Positions 49,733 to 58,494 of a DNA stretch of 62,100 bases are shown here, piece by piece. A program made the translations under genes and the position numbers. This DNA comes from Saprospiraceae bacterium (GTDB lineage: Bacteria; Bacteroidota; Bacteroidia; Chitinophagales; Saprospiraceae), in the NCBI GenBank assembly GCA_016710585.1, contig JADJVN010000033.1, positions 1-62,100 of the forward strand. Direction: 5' to 3'. The notes under the pieces are model-generated. The model did not search any database. It was not told where the DNA came from and worked only from the letters and a program-made list of their open reading frames with translations. Within the stretch, counting starts at the first letter, position 1. Every line of letters starts with the position of its first letter.

Positions 49733-51748
49733 CTATAAATTTTTTAAAATATCCTCTGAAACTAAGCTTGGCAGGGTTATTTTTAATTTATCATTGCGAC
49801 TCATTTCTCTTTGGATTGCTTCCATTGCCCCTGTATTTCTCGCCCAAGCGCGCCTAGCAATACCATTATTAACATCCCAATGGAGCATTGATTTGATTTT
49901 GGATTCAGATTCAGCAGAACCATCAATGAGCATACCAAAGCCACCATTGATCACCTCGCCCCATCCTACACCACCACCATTGTGAATGGATACCCATGTG
50001 GCACCTCGAAAACTGTCTCCTATGACATTTTGAATAGCCATGTCAGCTGTAAATTTTGAGCCATCCTGAATGTTTGAAGTCTCCCTGAACGGGGAGTCAG
50101 TACCAGATACGTCGTGATGATCTCTTCCCAATACTATTGGGCTAGTGATGAGCCCAGATTGAATTGCCTTATTAAAAGCTAAAGCTATGGCTATCCTACC
50201 TTCAGAATCGGCATACAAGATTCTAGATTTGCTACCTACGATCGGTAAATTAGTTTTTGCATTCTCTATCCATTTTAGATTATCTTCTAGTTGAGATTTT
50301 GTATTGCCAGAAGCAGATTGGATAAGTTCCTTGATGACTTCAGTTGCAATCCTATCAGTAGAATCTAGATCTTTTAAATTTCCACTAGTGCATACCCATC
50401 GGAAGGGACCAAAACCGTAATCAAAACAAAGAGGTCCCATAATATCTTCTACATAAGAAGGATATCGAAAACCAGAATAGGTCTCTGATGATTCTATGTC
50501 AGCACCAGCTTCTTTTGCTTCTTTTAGAAAAGCATTTCCGTAATCCCAAAAATAGCTGCCTCGACCGCTTAATTGATTTATAGCTTCAACATGTCTTCGC
50601 AATGTAGATTGGACCTCTTGAATAAATTTTGTTTTGTCTGCTTGCAAGAGTAATTTAGCCTCTTCAAAACTATATCCACACGGACAATAACCAAGATCTT
50701 GAATATTGTGTAGTGAAGTTTGATCCGAGATTAGGTCAATGTGAATATTTTTCTTCACACAATATTCTAATAATTCTACAATATTGCCATAATAAACAAA
50801 ACAAATTCCTTTTTTGTCGTCATCGTATTTCGCAACTTTTTCAAATACAGTTTGAAGATCTGTAAAAACATTTTCTTTGAATATATAACCATCAGCTATT
50901 CTTTGTTGAATTGCAGATGGGTCGACTTCAGCGATGATGCATGTTGCGCCAGTTATAACTGCCGCTAAAGATTGAGCTCCAGACATCCCACCGAGACCAG
51001 AGGTTATAAATGTCTTTCCATAAAGATGTGATGAGTCTGGGTTTTTTCGTCGATTTGCATTTAATAAAGTTATGGTAGTGCCGTGGACGATCCCTTGTGG
51101 TCCTATATACATAAAAGATCCTGCGGTCATCTGACCATATTGGGTCACACCCATAGCATTAAATTTATTCCAATGTTCGACTTTGGAATAATTTGGAATC
51201 ATCATGCCATTGGTGACTACGACTCTAGGTGCATTGATATGAGATGGAAATAATCCTAAGGGATGACCTGAATAAATAACTAGAGTTTGATCAGTTGTCA
51301 TTTCAGATAAATATTGCATGACCAAAAGATATTGAGCCCAGTTTTGAAACACTGCACCATTACCTCCATAAGTGATTAATTCTTCTGGGTATTTTGCCAC
51401 TAAGGGATCAAGATTGTTTTGGATCATCAGCATGATCGCTCCGGCTTCTTTACATTTATAAGGATATTCTTCTAAAGGCCTTGCTTTAATCTCATAATCA
51501 GGACGAAATCGATACATATAAATTCTACCATAATGTTCAAGTTCATTACTGAATTCTTGAGCAAGGATCTCATGCCAAGCTTGTGGAAAATATCTCAAGG
51601 CATTTTGAATGGCCAATTTTCTTTCCTTTGGACCCAATACAGATATAATGTTTCTCTTTGGTGCATGAGGGAAAATTGGATTCAATTCTTTTAATATAGG
51701 GAGTGTACTTGGAATACCTTGCTTAATATTTTCTTTAAAATTTTCCAT
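49733..51748 (-). CDS. hutU: Urocanate hydratase
   Basis: Converts urocanate to imidazolone propionate in histidine breakdown, using tightly bound NAD+. 671 residues from MENFKENIKQG, the longer form of the enzyme (common bacterial HutU is about 555). Landmarks: YGGNGAVFQNWAQYLLVMQY, TFITSGLGGMSGAQSLAAVI (Rossmann loop), YCPCGYSFEEA and ATWVSIHNGGGVGWGEVING. No other hut gene is in the window. Confidence 0.94.
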   Translation of the reverse strand: MENFKENIKQGIPSTLPILKELNPIFPHAPKRNIISVLGPKERKLAIQNALRYFPQAWHEILAQEFSNELEHYGRIYMYRFRPDYEIKARPLEEYPYKCKEAGAIMLMIQNNLDPLVAKYPEELITYGGNGAVFQNWAQYLLVMQYLSEMTTDQTLVIYSGHPLGLFPSHINAPRVVVTNGMMIPNYSKVEHWNKFNAMGVTQYGQMTAGSFMYIGPQGIVHGTTITLLNANRRKNPDSSHLYGKTFITSGLGGMSGAQSLAAVITGATCIIAEVDPSAIQQRIADGYIFKENVFTDLQTVFEKVAKYDDDKKGICFVYYGNIVELLEYCVKKNIHIDLISDQTSLHNIQDLGYCPCGYSFEEAKLLLQADKTKFIQEVQSTLRRHVEAINQLSGRGSYFWDYGNAFLKEAKEAGADIESSETYSGFRYPSYVEDIMGPLCFDYGFGPFRWVCTSGNLKDLDSTDRIATEVIKELIQSASGNTKSQLEDNLKWIENAKTNLPIVGSKSRILYADSEGRIAIALAFNKAIQSGLITSPIVLGRDHHDVSGTDSPFRETSNIQDGSKFTADMAIQNVIGDSFRGATWVSIHNGGGVGWGEVINGGFGMLIDGSAESESKIKSMLHWDVNNGIARRAWARNTGAMEAIQREMSRNDKLKITLPSLVSEDILKNL

Positions 51749-51859
51749 CTGCAAAATTAAAAAATAATGTTGCAGTTTTTATTTTTCTAGAAACATATTG
51801 TCTTGGTTTCTGCATTAAAGAAACACTATAAACAAGTCAAAAGTAAATATTATTGATAT

Positions 51860-52501
51860 TTACTTCATCAATTCAGTCGTATGTAAAATGATGTCTTGTG
51901 TCATGTACTCACCAAAATAACTAATAAATCTACCTTTAGGATCTATGACGACATAGCTTCCACATGGATAATGGTGTTTGAAAAATAATTTTTCGATCAT
52001 CCGTTGTGGATCTTTTTGCCATGGGACTAATTTTTCAGATTCATGTATTTCAGATTCTGCTTGACAAATATAGAGGGCATTGGTTTTAAATTGTTTTTTG
52101 ACATTTTTTTGGACTTTGTCAAACTGTGATTTGTTATAATTTAGATCTAAATTTCCACTGCTGTTGCAAGGATCTATTCCTGGATAATACAAAATGATGA
52201 TAGGCGCCGAAGAATCAATGGTGATGTTCAGTGTTTTTTCTAAATTTTGTTCTAAAGCCGCTCTACTACTCAATTCACCTCGTAATTCTCTCCTTATAAT
52301 TTTTTTGTAATTGGCTGAATCGATATCCAAATATTGATTTGTCGAGAGGTATTTTTTAAACTTAAATTGACTAATTTCTTGACCTTCATGATCTAAATAA
52401 ATCCAATTTGAATTTGATTTTACTTGACTGAATATTGGATTAAGAATACTTAGTAGCAATATAAAAAAGCAGGATAGTTGTATTAATTGAGATCGAGTCA
52501 T
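51860..52501 (-). CDS. Secreted protein of unknown function, possibly thioredoxin-like
   Basis: 213 residues from the ATG at 52501 (TRSQLIQLSCFFILLLSILN signal peptide). The body has IIILYYPGIDPCNSSGNLDL, a strand-loop with one Cys where thioredoxins have C-x-x-C, and YPCGSYVVIDPKGRFISYFG, reminiscent of the last strands of redoxins. The catalytic pair is missing, so a redox role is doubtful. It is a lone gene, divergent from the giant gene at 52903. Confidence 0.55.
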   Translation of the reverse strand: MTRSQLIQLSCFFILLLSILNPIFSQVKSNSNWIYLDHEGQEISQFKFKKYLSTNQYLDIDSANYKKIIRRELRGELSSRAALEQNLEKTLNITIDSSAPIIILYYPGIDPCNSSGNLDLNYNKSQFDKVQKNVKKQFKTNALYICQAESEIHESEKLVPWQKDPQRMIEKLFFKHHYPCGSYVVIDPKGRFISYFGEYMTQDIILHTTELMK

Positions 52502-52779
52502 GAGGAAATATTTATGTGTCATATATAATAGTCGTTTAATCAAGACAAAAATACATTAAAAATTGGATTTGAGGTGGTTCTATTTTTTATAAATAATGGC
52601 TTAATTTGGAAAAAGTGACATTCACGACAAGTATTAAATTTGTTCTAGGATGCTTAAGAATGATAGTATAGAACTCTTTTGATAAAAAATATATAAACAT
52701 GATTTTTGTATAAAATATTTAATAATAATGATTTATATATATGTAAATAACATAATATGAAATTATGTATTAAAAAAAT

Positions 52780-52809
52780 TTTGATATATAAAAAGTTTAC
52801 ATATATTTG
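52780..52809 (+). promoter_or_regulatory. Bacteroidota-type promoter of the second giant surface gene
   Basis: TTTG (52780-52783), 18 bp, then TATATTTG (52802-52809) fit the -33/-7 consensus TTTG / TAnnTTTG. Transcription would begin near 52816, giving a leader of about 85 nt. Confidence 0.65.
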
Positions 52810-52816
52810 CACTGAA

Positions 52817-52838
52817 TAAGGATTTCCCAAAGTCCTTA
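52817..52838 (+). promoter_or_regulatory. Leader hairpin at the predicted transcript start
   Basis: TAAGGATTT CCC AAAGTCCTTA forms a 9-bp stem with one bulged G directly after the predicted start site. It could protect the long mRNA's 5' end or regulate translation; either role is inference. Confidence 0.45.
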
Positions 52839-52902
52839 TGCACATACTCTTTAGCGACATAGCGATAAAGCGCGTAAACAGAATTTTACTAAAGCTTTTG
52901 CT

Positions 52903-53436
52903 ATGACTAATAAATCATTACTTACTTACTTTATTGCATTATTTGCAATGTGTAGTCATTTTACAATGAATGCACAATGTGATCCAGATCCAACGCCTCC
53001 TACAATAGTGGGATGTTTAAGTCTTGACACTACCATTTATATAACAGATCCAGTCGCTTGTACTATAGCGGATCCATTCCCTGATGTTACATTTACAGAG
53101 GATTGCAGTGTTACTAATGTTTTAGCTACTTCAAGCCTTCCTAAGTTCAGTTTTCTGATGGGGCCAGGAGGTGGTACAATCACCACACCAATTCTTTTTG
53201 GTACTGATTCAATTGCAATTTTCGGTATCAGCGATGGAACACTAGGTATTAATTCTCAGGTCAATTATTGTTTTTATGCATATTGTGCTTCAACACTGAC
53301 CTTTGATTTTAGAGCGTCGATGTCTAATGGTGACGATTTTCCATTAGATCGAGCGAGAATCATGATAGAAAATGCAGTTACAGGAACTTCGACAGTTACT
53401 GTTTTGACCAGGGACAGGAAGTGCCTTATTAGGTAG
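52903..53436 (+). CDS. Second giant protein, fragment 1: signal peptide and first beta domain
   Basis: The N-terminal 177 codons, with a true ATG start 93 bp after the -7 box. The frame is lost near 53405 in 'ctgttttgaccaggga'; the next frame continues as GTGSALLGSQTIALSKGDR. Confidence 0.8.
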   Translation: MTNKSLLTYFIALFAMCSHFTMNAQCDPDPTPPTIVGCLSLDTTIYITDPVACTIADPFPDVTFTEDCSVTNVLATSSLPKFSFLMGPGGGTITTPILFGTDSIAIFGISDGTLGINSQVNYCFYAYCASTLTFDFRASMSNGDDFPLDRARIMIENAVTGTSTVTVLTRDRKCLIR

Positions 53437-56400
53437 TCAAACCATTGCATTGAGTAAAGGTGATCGTGTATGTTTTGAAGTAAATTCTGATAATACCTTG
53501 GGAGTAGATACCTTATTCTTAAAGAATGTGCTACTCACTGCAGTTGGTGATCCTGAGCCAATGTATCATGGATATTTACCAGGCGTTGAGTTTACATGTA
53601 ATGAACAGTTTCCAGCGTTTACATATGCACTTAATTGTGCGGGTCTCATAAGTGTTTGCTTTAATTCAATTACTGTAATTGATACTACTAAGCCTATAAT
53701 TACGGGTTGTCCTGCAAATCAAATAATTCAATTAGGACCAACCGAATGTGATAAGTTGTCACTTGGGCAGAGCCAACTGTCGAAGATCCTTGTCTATTTG
53801 GTCCAGATTTTGTTGGACCATTTTGAAGCTGGTTTATGGTCTAATAATTTGTATATTTCCATTGATAATCCTCCTAATGGTTTAGGTATAGATGCAATAA
53901 TTGAGCAGAACCTGCAGTTTATTATCAATAACGGCATCAAACAATGGTGTACCTAATACATCAACAAACCTCAATTTCTAGAAGATTCCATGTAATGGCA
54001 CGATTACTTTTAGTTGGTCAGCAAGTATTCCAGAACCTGGAACATTTAGAGCAGATGAAGCAGGTTATTATATTGCAGGTACTACAATTCCATTATCTTT
54101 ACCTTTGGCGCTAACTCTGCATTTGGTACTGTAGCTGCTTATCCAGTTGCTGCAGGAGATTACATAGGATTTTGGGTGAATTCCGATAACCTTGGATTTG
54201 AAACTACTTTAGAGATAACTGGATTTATATTTACTCCAGATCCTGTAACTATACTGCAAACAGCTGGTCCAGCTTCAGGTACTGCATTAGCTCCTGGTCA
54301 CTATGATGTTCAATATGATGCAAGTTCATGTTGCGGAAATAGAGTTTGTACATTTTCAATAGATGTCATTGCGAATAGTACAATGGCATGTAAAGACTTA
54401 AATGTTTCGTTAGATGCAAATTGTGAAGCTTTAATTACTGCTGATGCAGTATTAACTTCTTCTTGTCCAGAAAGAGCAAAAGTATATTTAACTCATTATG
54501 GCAAACCAGTTCCAAATCCTGTAGATTCACATTATCTAGGCCAAACGATTACTGCAACAGTTGTAGATACTGTGACTGGTAATTCTTGTTGGTCATTTAT
54601 CACGATTGAAGATAAACTTGCTCCAACAATTATTTGTGAAAATGACACAATGAGTTGTTATCGATTTGAGAATTTAGTTACTCCTGGCATTGTAGAAGAC
54701 TGTAGTAAATACAGTGTTCGTTTATTAGATGAACTAACAGAGAAATTGGATTGTGATGAAGACTATATAAAAAGAATAACTAGAGTTTGGATTACAGAAG
54801 ATTTATCAAATCAATTGACTGACACCTGTACAAAACAGATATTAATAGAAAGATTTAATTTTGATTCTTTGTATTTTCCGCCAACAGATACGACTTTATA
54901 TTGCCAAGATCTTTATAGAAAAGATGCTGCTGGGCATCCTCACCCATATGTTACAGGTGTGCCAACTTATGGATTTTTAAAAGACACCATTTGGCCGACT
55001 ACAGATTTCCTATGCAATGTGGCTACAGACTATGTAGATACTGATTTGGGAGAGATCCGATGTGTAAGAAAAATCATGAGAAACTGGAGAGTTAGAGAGT
55101 GGTGGTGTAATCAAGAGATTACTAGAAACTGGACTCAATTTATCCAAATAAAAGATACAGTTGGTCCAAGAATAATTCATGGAATTTATGATTTCCATGC
55201 TACTACAGGACATAAATCATGTCACGCAGATGTTACTTTACCTCCTATTGAAGCAGTTGATGAATGCCATCAGTTGTTATCAGTTGATGTCGTATACCCA
55301 GGTGGAATTTTAAAGAATCAGAATGGTGGTCGAGTATTATTGCCTGTGGGTTATGATACGATCATCTACAGACTTTATGATAATTGTTATAATCTGTCAA
55401 CTGATACTTTGATCGTTACTGTTAAAGATGATACAGAACCAGTGGCTATATGTGATAGAAGAACAGTTGTTTCATTAAATCAAAATGGAACAATATGGGT
55501 TCCAGCTGAGGTGTTTGATGATGGTTCATTTGATGAGTGTCATTTACATCATTTTGAGGTGAGAAGAATGGATGACAATTCTTGTGGTACAACTGGTCCT
55601 GATGATTGGGGTCCGGAAGTTGGATTCTGCTGTGAAGATGTTGGAACTGAAAGAATGGTAGCATTTAAAGCAATAGATTTTTCTGGTAATGAAAGTGTTT
55701 GTATGGTATTGGTTGAAGTTCAAGACAAAGATATACCAAGTATAGTTTGTCCACCAGATATTACCATAGACTGTCGTTTTCCAATAGATTTGAATCATTT
55801 AGAAGTGTTTGGTAGAGTAGTGACGTCACAAGCTGCTAGAAAACCAATCGTTATAGATACAGCATATTATCATGTTATTGGTGGACATCCTCAAGATGGT
55901 TTAGCTTTGGATAATTGCAATCCAAATGTTACTGAAGAGCCTGATTTTTCTAACATGGATCAATGTGGACAAGGATATATCCTGAGATGGTTCTATGTTA
56001 CAGACAGACAAGGCAATCGTGTGAGATGCCATCAGACCATCACAATAGTTAATCATCATCCTTTTGATGAAACAAGTATTGTATGGCCTCCTGAATATGA
56101 AGGAATACATTGCAATGTTGGATTATACGATCCAAGTTTACTTCCTGCTCCATACAATAGACCAACTTATAGTGACGATGTATGCAGTTTGGTAGGTGTA
56201 AGCTATAAAGATCATGTGTTTGCGGCAACAGTTCCAGGAGATCCTTGCTTTAAAATATTTAGAGTGTGGAAAGTAATTGATTGGTGTCATAAAGATGTAT
56301 ATGGTGATTTTATGATTTTCTCTGATACTCAAGTTATAAAGATTAATAACTTTATAGATCCTGTAATAAGAAAAGCATGCAGGGATACAACAATATGCAC

Positions 56401-58209
56401 TTATGATGTAGAATGTCGTCCGATTGCAGTGAGATTAGCTATAGAAGCGGATGATGACTGCACACGTCCTGAGGAACTATTGTACAGGTATAAAATAGAT
56501 TTAAATAGTGATGGAACAATTGATATTGAAAAGGCATCAATAGGTGATCCTGTTGCATCTGGTACTTGGCCATTGGGAAGACATATAATCAAATGGGAAG
56601 TTGAGGATAGATGTGAAATACTGCAAAATGTCAATCTCAATTGAATTTGATTAATTGCAAGACACCTACTGCTTATTGCCATAGAGATGTTTCAGTTGGT
56701 TTAGTGGCGATGGATTTAAATGGAGATGGTGTTCCTGATACTAAGATGGTTCAAGTTTGGGCTAGTGATATTGATGCAGGAAGTTCACATAATTGTGGTT
56801 ATCCAGTTAAATTAAGTTTTAGTAGAGATACAGCAGACAAATCAAGGACATATAATTGTGATAGTCTTGGATTGAGAAATGTAGAATTGTGGGTGACAGA
56901 TATAAATGGAAATACATCTGTTTGTAAGACTAGAATTATCGTGTGGGATAATCCACAGAATGCGCCTCGTTGTCCAAATACTTTGAATTCTGGAATTGAT
57001 GGTTTGATCACTACTGAGTCAGGTTCAAAAGTACAAAGTGTTGAAGTCTTAGCAGAAGGAGCGAATACTCAATCTACTTTAACTAATTTTGATGGAGTTT
57101 ATGATTTTGGAACGATTGCTTCTGGAGCTGATTATTTGGTACTCCCAAAAAGAAATGATGATTGGTTAAATGGAGTTACGACAGCAGATATTGTAAAGAT
57201 CCAAAAACATATTTTAGGTATCGAAGTATTTACTTCACCTTATAAGATGATTGCGGCTGACGTCAATAATTCTAAATCTATTACTGCAAAGGACATTTCA
57301 GATATTCGAAAAATGATCTTAGGTGTAACCAATACCATAGCAAATAGTACAAGTTGGAAATTTGTAGATCAGTTGTATCAGTTTAAAAACATTGATCAGA
57401 CTTTAGAAGAAAATTATCCTCAGAATTATCAAATTACAAATTTGAATTCTAAGATGAACATTAACTTCTATGGTATTAAATTGGGTGATGTAAATGAAAG
57501 TGCAAAAACAAGAGGGCTTTCATCAAATGTCATAACAAGAAGTGATAAGTCGTTGAACTTAGAAACAGAAAATGTTAAGTTAGCGAAAGGTGAAGTTCAT
57601 GAGATAGTGGTCAGAGCAACTAACATCCAAGAATTTGAAGGAATGCAATTCACATTGCAATTTAATCCTCAATTATTGAAGATTGTTGAAATCAATGGAA
57701 ATGAGTTGATTTCACTTCATACAGATAATTTCAATCTTCAAAACATTGAAAATGGATTGATCAGTATGAGTTGGAATGGACAAGTTTCTAATAATGAAGA
57801 ATTGTTTACGATCAAAGTTAAAGCTAATTCAGAATTGAATCTAGTAGATGCAATATTCTTAGGATCTAGTTTGACACCTGCATTGGCTGTTGGAAATGAT
57901 GATCAAGAATATCCTGTCAATTTGAATTTTAAAGGAGCTGGTGCAAATGAGTTTGTGTTATTGCAAAATGAACCAAATCCTTGGAAATCTAATACTGTAA
58001 TTGGAATGTATTTACCTCGAACCGGAGAAGTGAAGATAAGTATTCATGATATACATGGTAAATTACTTTATATGGCTGAAAAGGAATTACAAAAAGGCTA
58101 TCAAGAGTGGACAATAGAAAAGTCAATTTTGAATACAGGGGGAGTATATTATTATCAAGTAGATTTTGAAAATAATACCCAAACAAAGAAAATGATTGTC
58201 ATAGATTAA
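52903..58209 (+). CDS. Large secreted protein with cohesin-like, dockerin-like and T9SS type A domains (frame-interrupted)
   Basis: One gene of about 1,770 codons split by at least five indels. Order: signal peptide (LLTYFIALFAMCSHFTMNAQ), two jelly-roll/HYR-like units with 'ITGCPAN'-type borders, a long Cys-rich region of HYR-like modules (54380-56900, for example PSIVCPPDITIDCRFPIDLN), a carboxypeptidase-like beta unit, and a dockerin-like pair (57170-57330, DVNNSKSITAKDISDIRKMI). A cohesin-like domain (57560-57910, FEGMQFTLQFNPQLLKIVEI) and a C-terminal T9SS type A domain (NEPNPWKSNTVIGMYLP...GGVYYYQVDF) complete it. It is predicted to be exported and held on the cell surface. Promoter at 52780 and terminator at 58240 define a single-gene transcript. 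Confidence 0.88.
53450..53956 (+). CDS. Second giant protein, fragment 2
   Basis: The true frame begins upstream of this TTG. It holds the end of the first beta unit and a 'PIITGCPANQIIQLGPTE' border. Compensating indels near 53755 and 53823 put VTWAEPTVEDPCLFGPDFVG in another frame. From about 53900 to 54175 the frame changes at least twice more (NGVPNTSTNLNF, IPCNGTITFSWSASIPEPG, FGANSAFGTVAAYPVAAGD). Confidence 0.72.
   Translation: MSKGDRVCFEVNSDNTLGVDTLFLKNVLLTAVGDPEPMYHGYLPGVEFTCNEQFPAFTYALNCAGLISVCFNSITVIDTTKPIITGCPANQIIQLGPTECDKLSLGQSQLSKILVYLVQILLDHFEAGLWSNNLYISIDNPPNGLGIDAIIEQNLQFIINNGIKQWCT
54176..56644 (+). CDS. Second giant protein, fragment 3: Cys-rich HYR-like region
   Basis: 822 codons, the main ectodomain. 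It has repeated HYR-like modules with paired cysteines and D-N-C or CPPDI borders, and 'W-x-V-x-D-W-C' segments (RVWKVIDWCHKDVYGDF). The frame is lost at 'tgtgaaata' (about 56613). One more G gives RCGNTAKCQSQLNLINCK and leads directly into the last fragment. Confidence 0.82.
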   Translation: MNSDNLGFETTLEITGFIFTPDPVTILQTAGPASGTALAPGHYDVQYDASSCCGNRVCTFSIDVIANSTMACKDLNVSLDANCEALITADAVLTSSCPERAKVYLTHYGKPVPNPVDSHYLGQTITATVVDTVTGNSCWSFITIEDKLAPTIICENDTMSCYRFENLVTPGIVEDCSKYSVRLLDELTEKLDCDEDYIKRITRVWITEDLSNQLTDTCTKQILIERFNFDSLYFPPTDTTLYCQDLYRKDAAGHPHPYVTGVPTYGFLKDTIWPTTDFLCNVATDYVDTDLGEIRCVRKIMRNWRVREWWCNQEITRNWTQFIQIKDTVGPRIIHGIYDFHATTGHKSCHADVTLPPIEAVDECHQLLSVDVVYPGGILKNQNGGRVLLPVGYDTIIYRLYDNCYNLSTDTLIVTVKDDTEPVAICDRRTVVSLNQNGTIWVPAEVFDDGSFDECHLHHFEVRRMDDNSCGTTGPDDWGPEVGFCCEDVGTERMVAFKAIDFSGNESVCMVLVEVQDKDIPSIVCPPDITIDCRFPIDLNHLEVFGRVVTSQAARKPIVIDTAYYHVIGGHPQDGLALDNCNPNVTEEPDFSNMDQCGQGYILRWFYVTDRQGNRVRCHQTITIVNHHPFDETSIVWPPEYEGIHCNVGLYDPSLLPAPYNRPTYSDDVCSLVGVSYKDHVFAATVPGDPCFKIFRVWKVIDWCHKDVYGDFMIFSDTQVIKINNFIDPVIRKACRDTTICTYDVECRPIAVRLAIEADDDCTRPEELLYRYKIDLNSDGTIDIEKASIGDPVASGTWPLGRHIIKWEVEDRCEILQNVNLN
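56641..58209 (+). CDS. Second giant protein, fragment 4: dockerin-, cohesin-like and T9SS domains
   Basis: 522 codons to the true end. Order: beta unit (SGIDGLITTESGSKVQSVEV), dockerin-like repeats (TTADIVKIQKHILG and DVNNSKSITAKDISDIRKMI), a cohesin-like domain, then the T9SS type A sorting domain. A dockerin and a cohesin-like domain in one chain would let copies associate with each other or with other cargo (inference). Confidence 0.85.
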   Translation: MNLINCKTPTAYCHRDVSVGLVAMDLNGDGVPDTKMVQVWASDIDAGSSHNCGYPVKLSFSRDTADKSRTYNCDSLGLRNVELWVTDINGNTSVCKTRIIVWDNPQNAPRCPNTLNSGIDGLITTESGSKVQSVEVLAEGANTQSTLTNFDGVYDFGTIASGADYLVLPKRNDDWLNGVTTADIVKIQKHILGIEVFTSPYKMIAADVNNSKSITAKDISDIRKMILGVTNTIANSTSWKFVDQLYQFKNIDQTLEENYPQNYQITNLNSKMNINFYGIKLGDVNESAKTRGLSSNVITRSDKSLNLETENVKLAKGEVHEIVVRATNIQEFEGMQFTLQFNPQLLKIVEINGNELISLHTDNFNLQNIENGLISMSWNGQVSNNEELFTIKVKANSELNLVDAIFLGSSLTPALAVGNDDQEYPVNLNFKGAGANEFVLLQNEPNPWKSNTVIGMYLPRTGEVKISIHDIHGKLLYMAEKELQKGYQEWTIEKSILNTGGVYYYQVDFENNTQTKKMIVID

Positions 58210-58239
58210 GTAAGAAGGACTCATTAAGATAACTAACGG

Positions 58240-58275
58240 AAGTGTGGTTGATGTAATAATCAATCACACTTTTTT
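58240..58275 (+). terminator. Rho-independent terminator of the second giant gene
   Basis: A 13-bp stem (AAGTGTGGTTGAT / ATCAATCACACTT, one G-T pair) with a 6-nt loop is followed by a T-run. It starts 31 bp after the stop codon. Confidence 0.88.
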
Positions 58276-58430
58276 ATTTGAATACATATTACTTTAAAAT
58301 AGAAATGTACAAAATAGAAAAAATGATTAATAAATACCCTTTGTATTAATGGTATTTTATTAAAATGTCCACTTCAGAATTTTTAGAAGTTGTAGTCATT
58401 TTTAGTTGCTATGATTTCAAAACTTCATAT

Positions 58431-58438
58431 TATCTTTG
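58431..58438 (+). promoter_or_regulatory. Candidate -7 element (TATCTTTG) of the HYR-array gene
   Basis: Matches TAnnTTTG and lies 57 bp before the ATG at 58495. The nearest TTG (about 22 bp upstream) is slightly far for a -33 box. Confidence 0.4.
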
Positions 58439-58494
58439 GCATAGATTTTGCCCAAAATCAGTAATTCAAAAGACATTATTTTGAATATTATTAA

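Larger units (their letters stand above)
52544..52902. other. Regulatory interval upstream of the second giant gene (359 bp)
   Basis: Very AT-rich (52670-52800). It holds the promoter at 52780-52809 and a leader hairpin at 52817-52838, both listed separately. A minus-strand open frame here (52654-52860) has no protein-like character. Confidence 0.6.

Noticed and set aside
52654..52860. Minus-strand 68-codon open frame before the second giant gene
   Set aside because: It lies in AT-rich promoter sequence; its hydrophobic, Ile/Tyr-rich translation reflects base composition.
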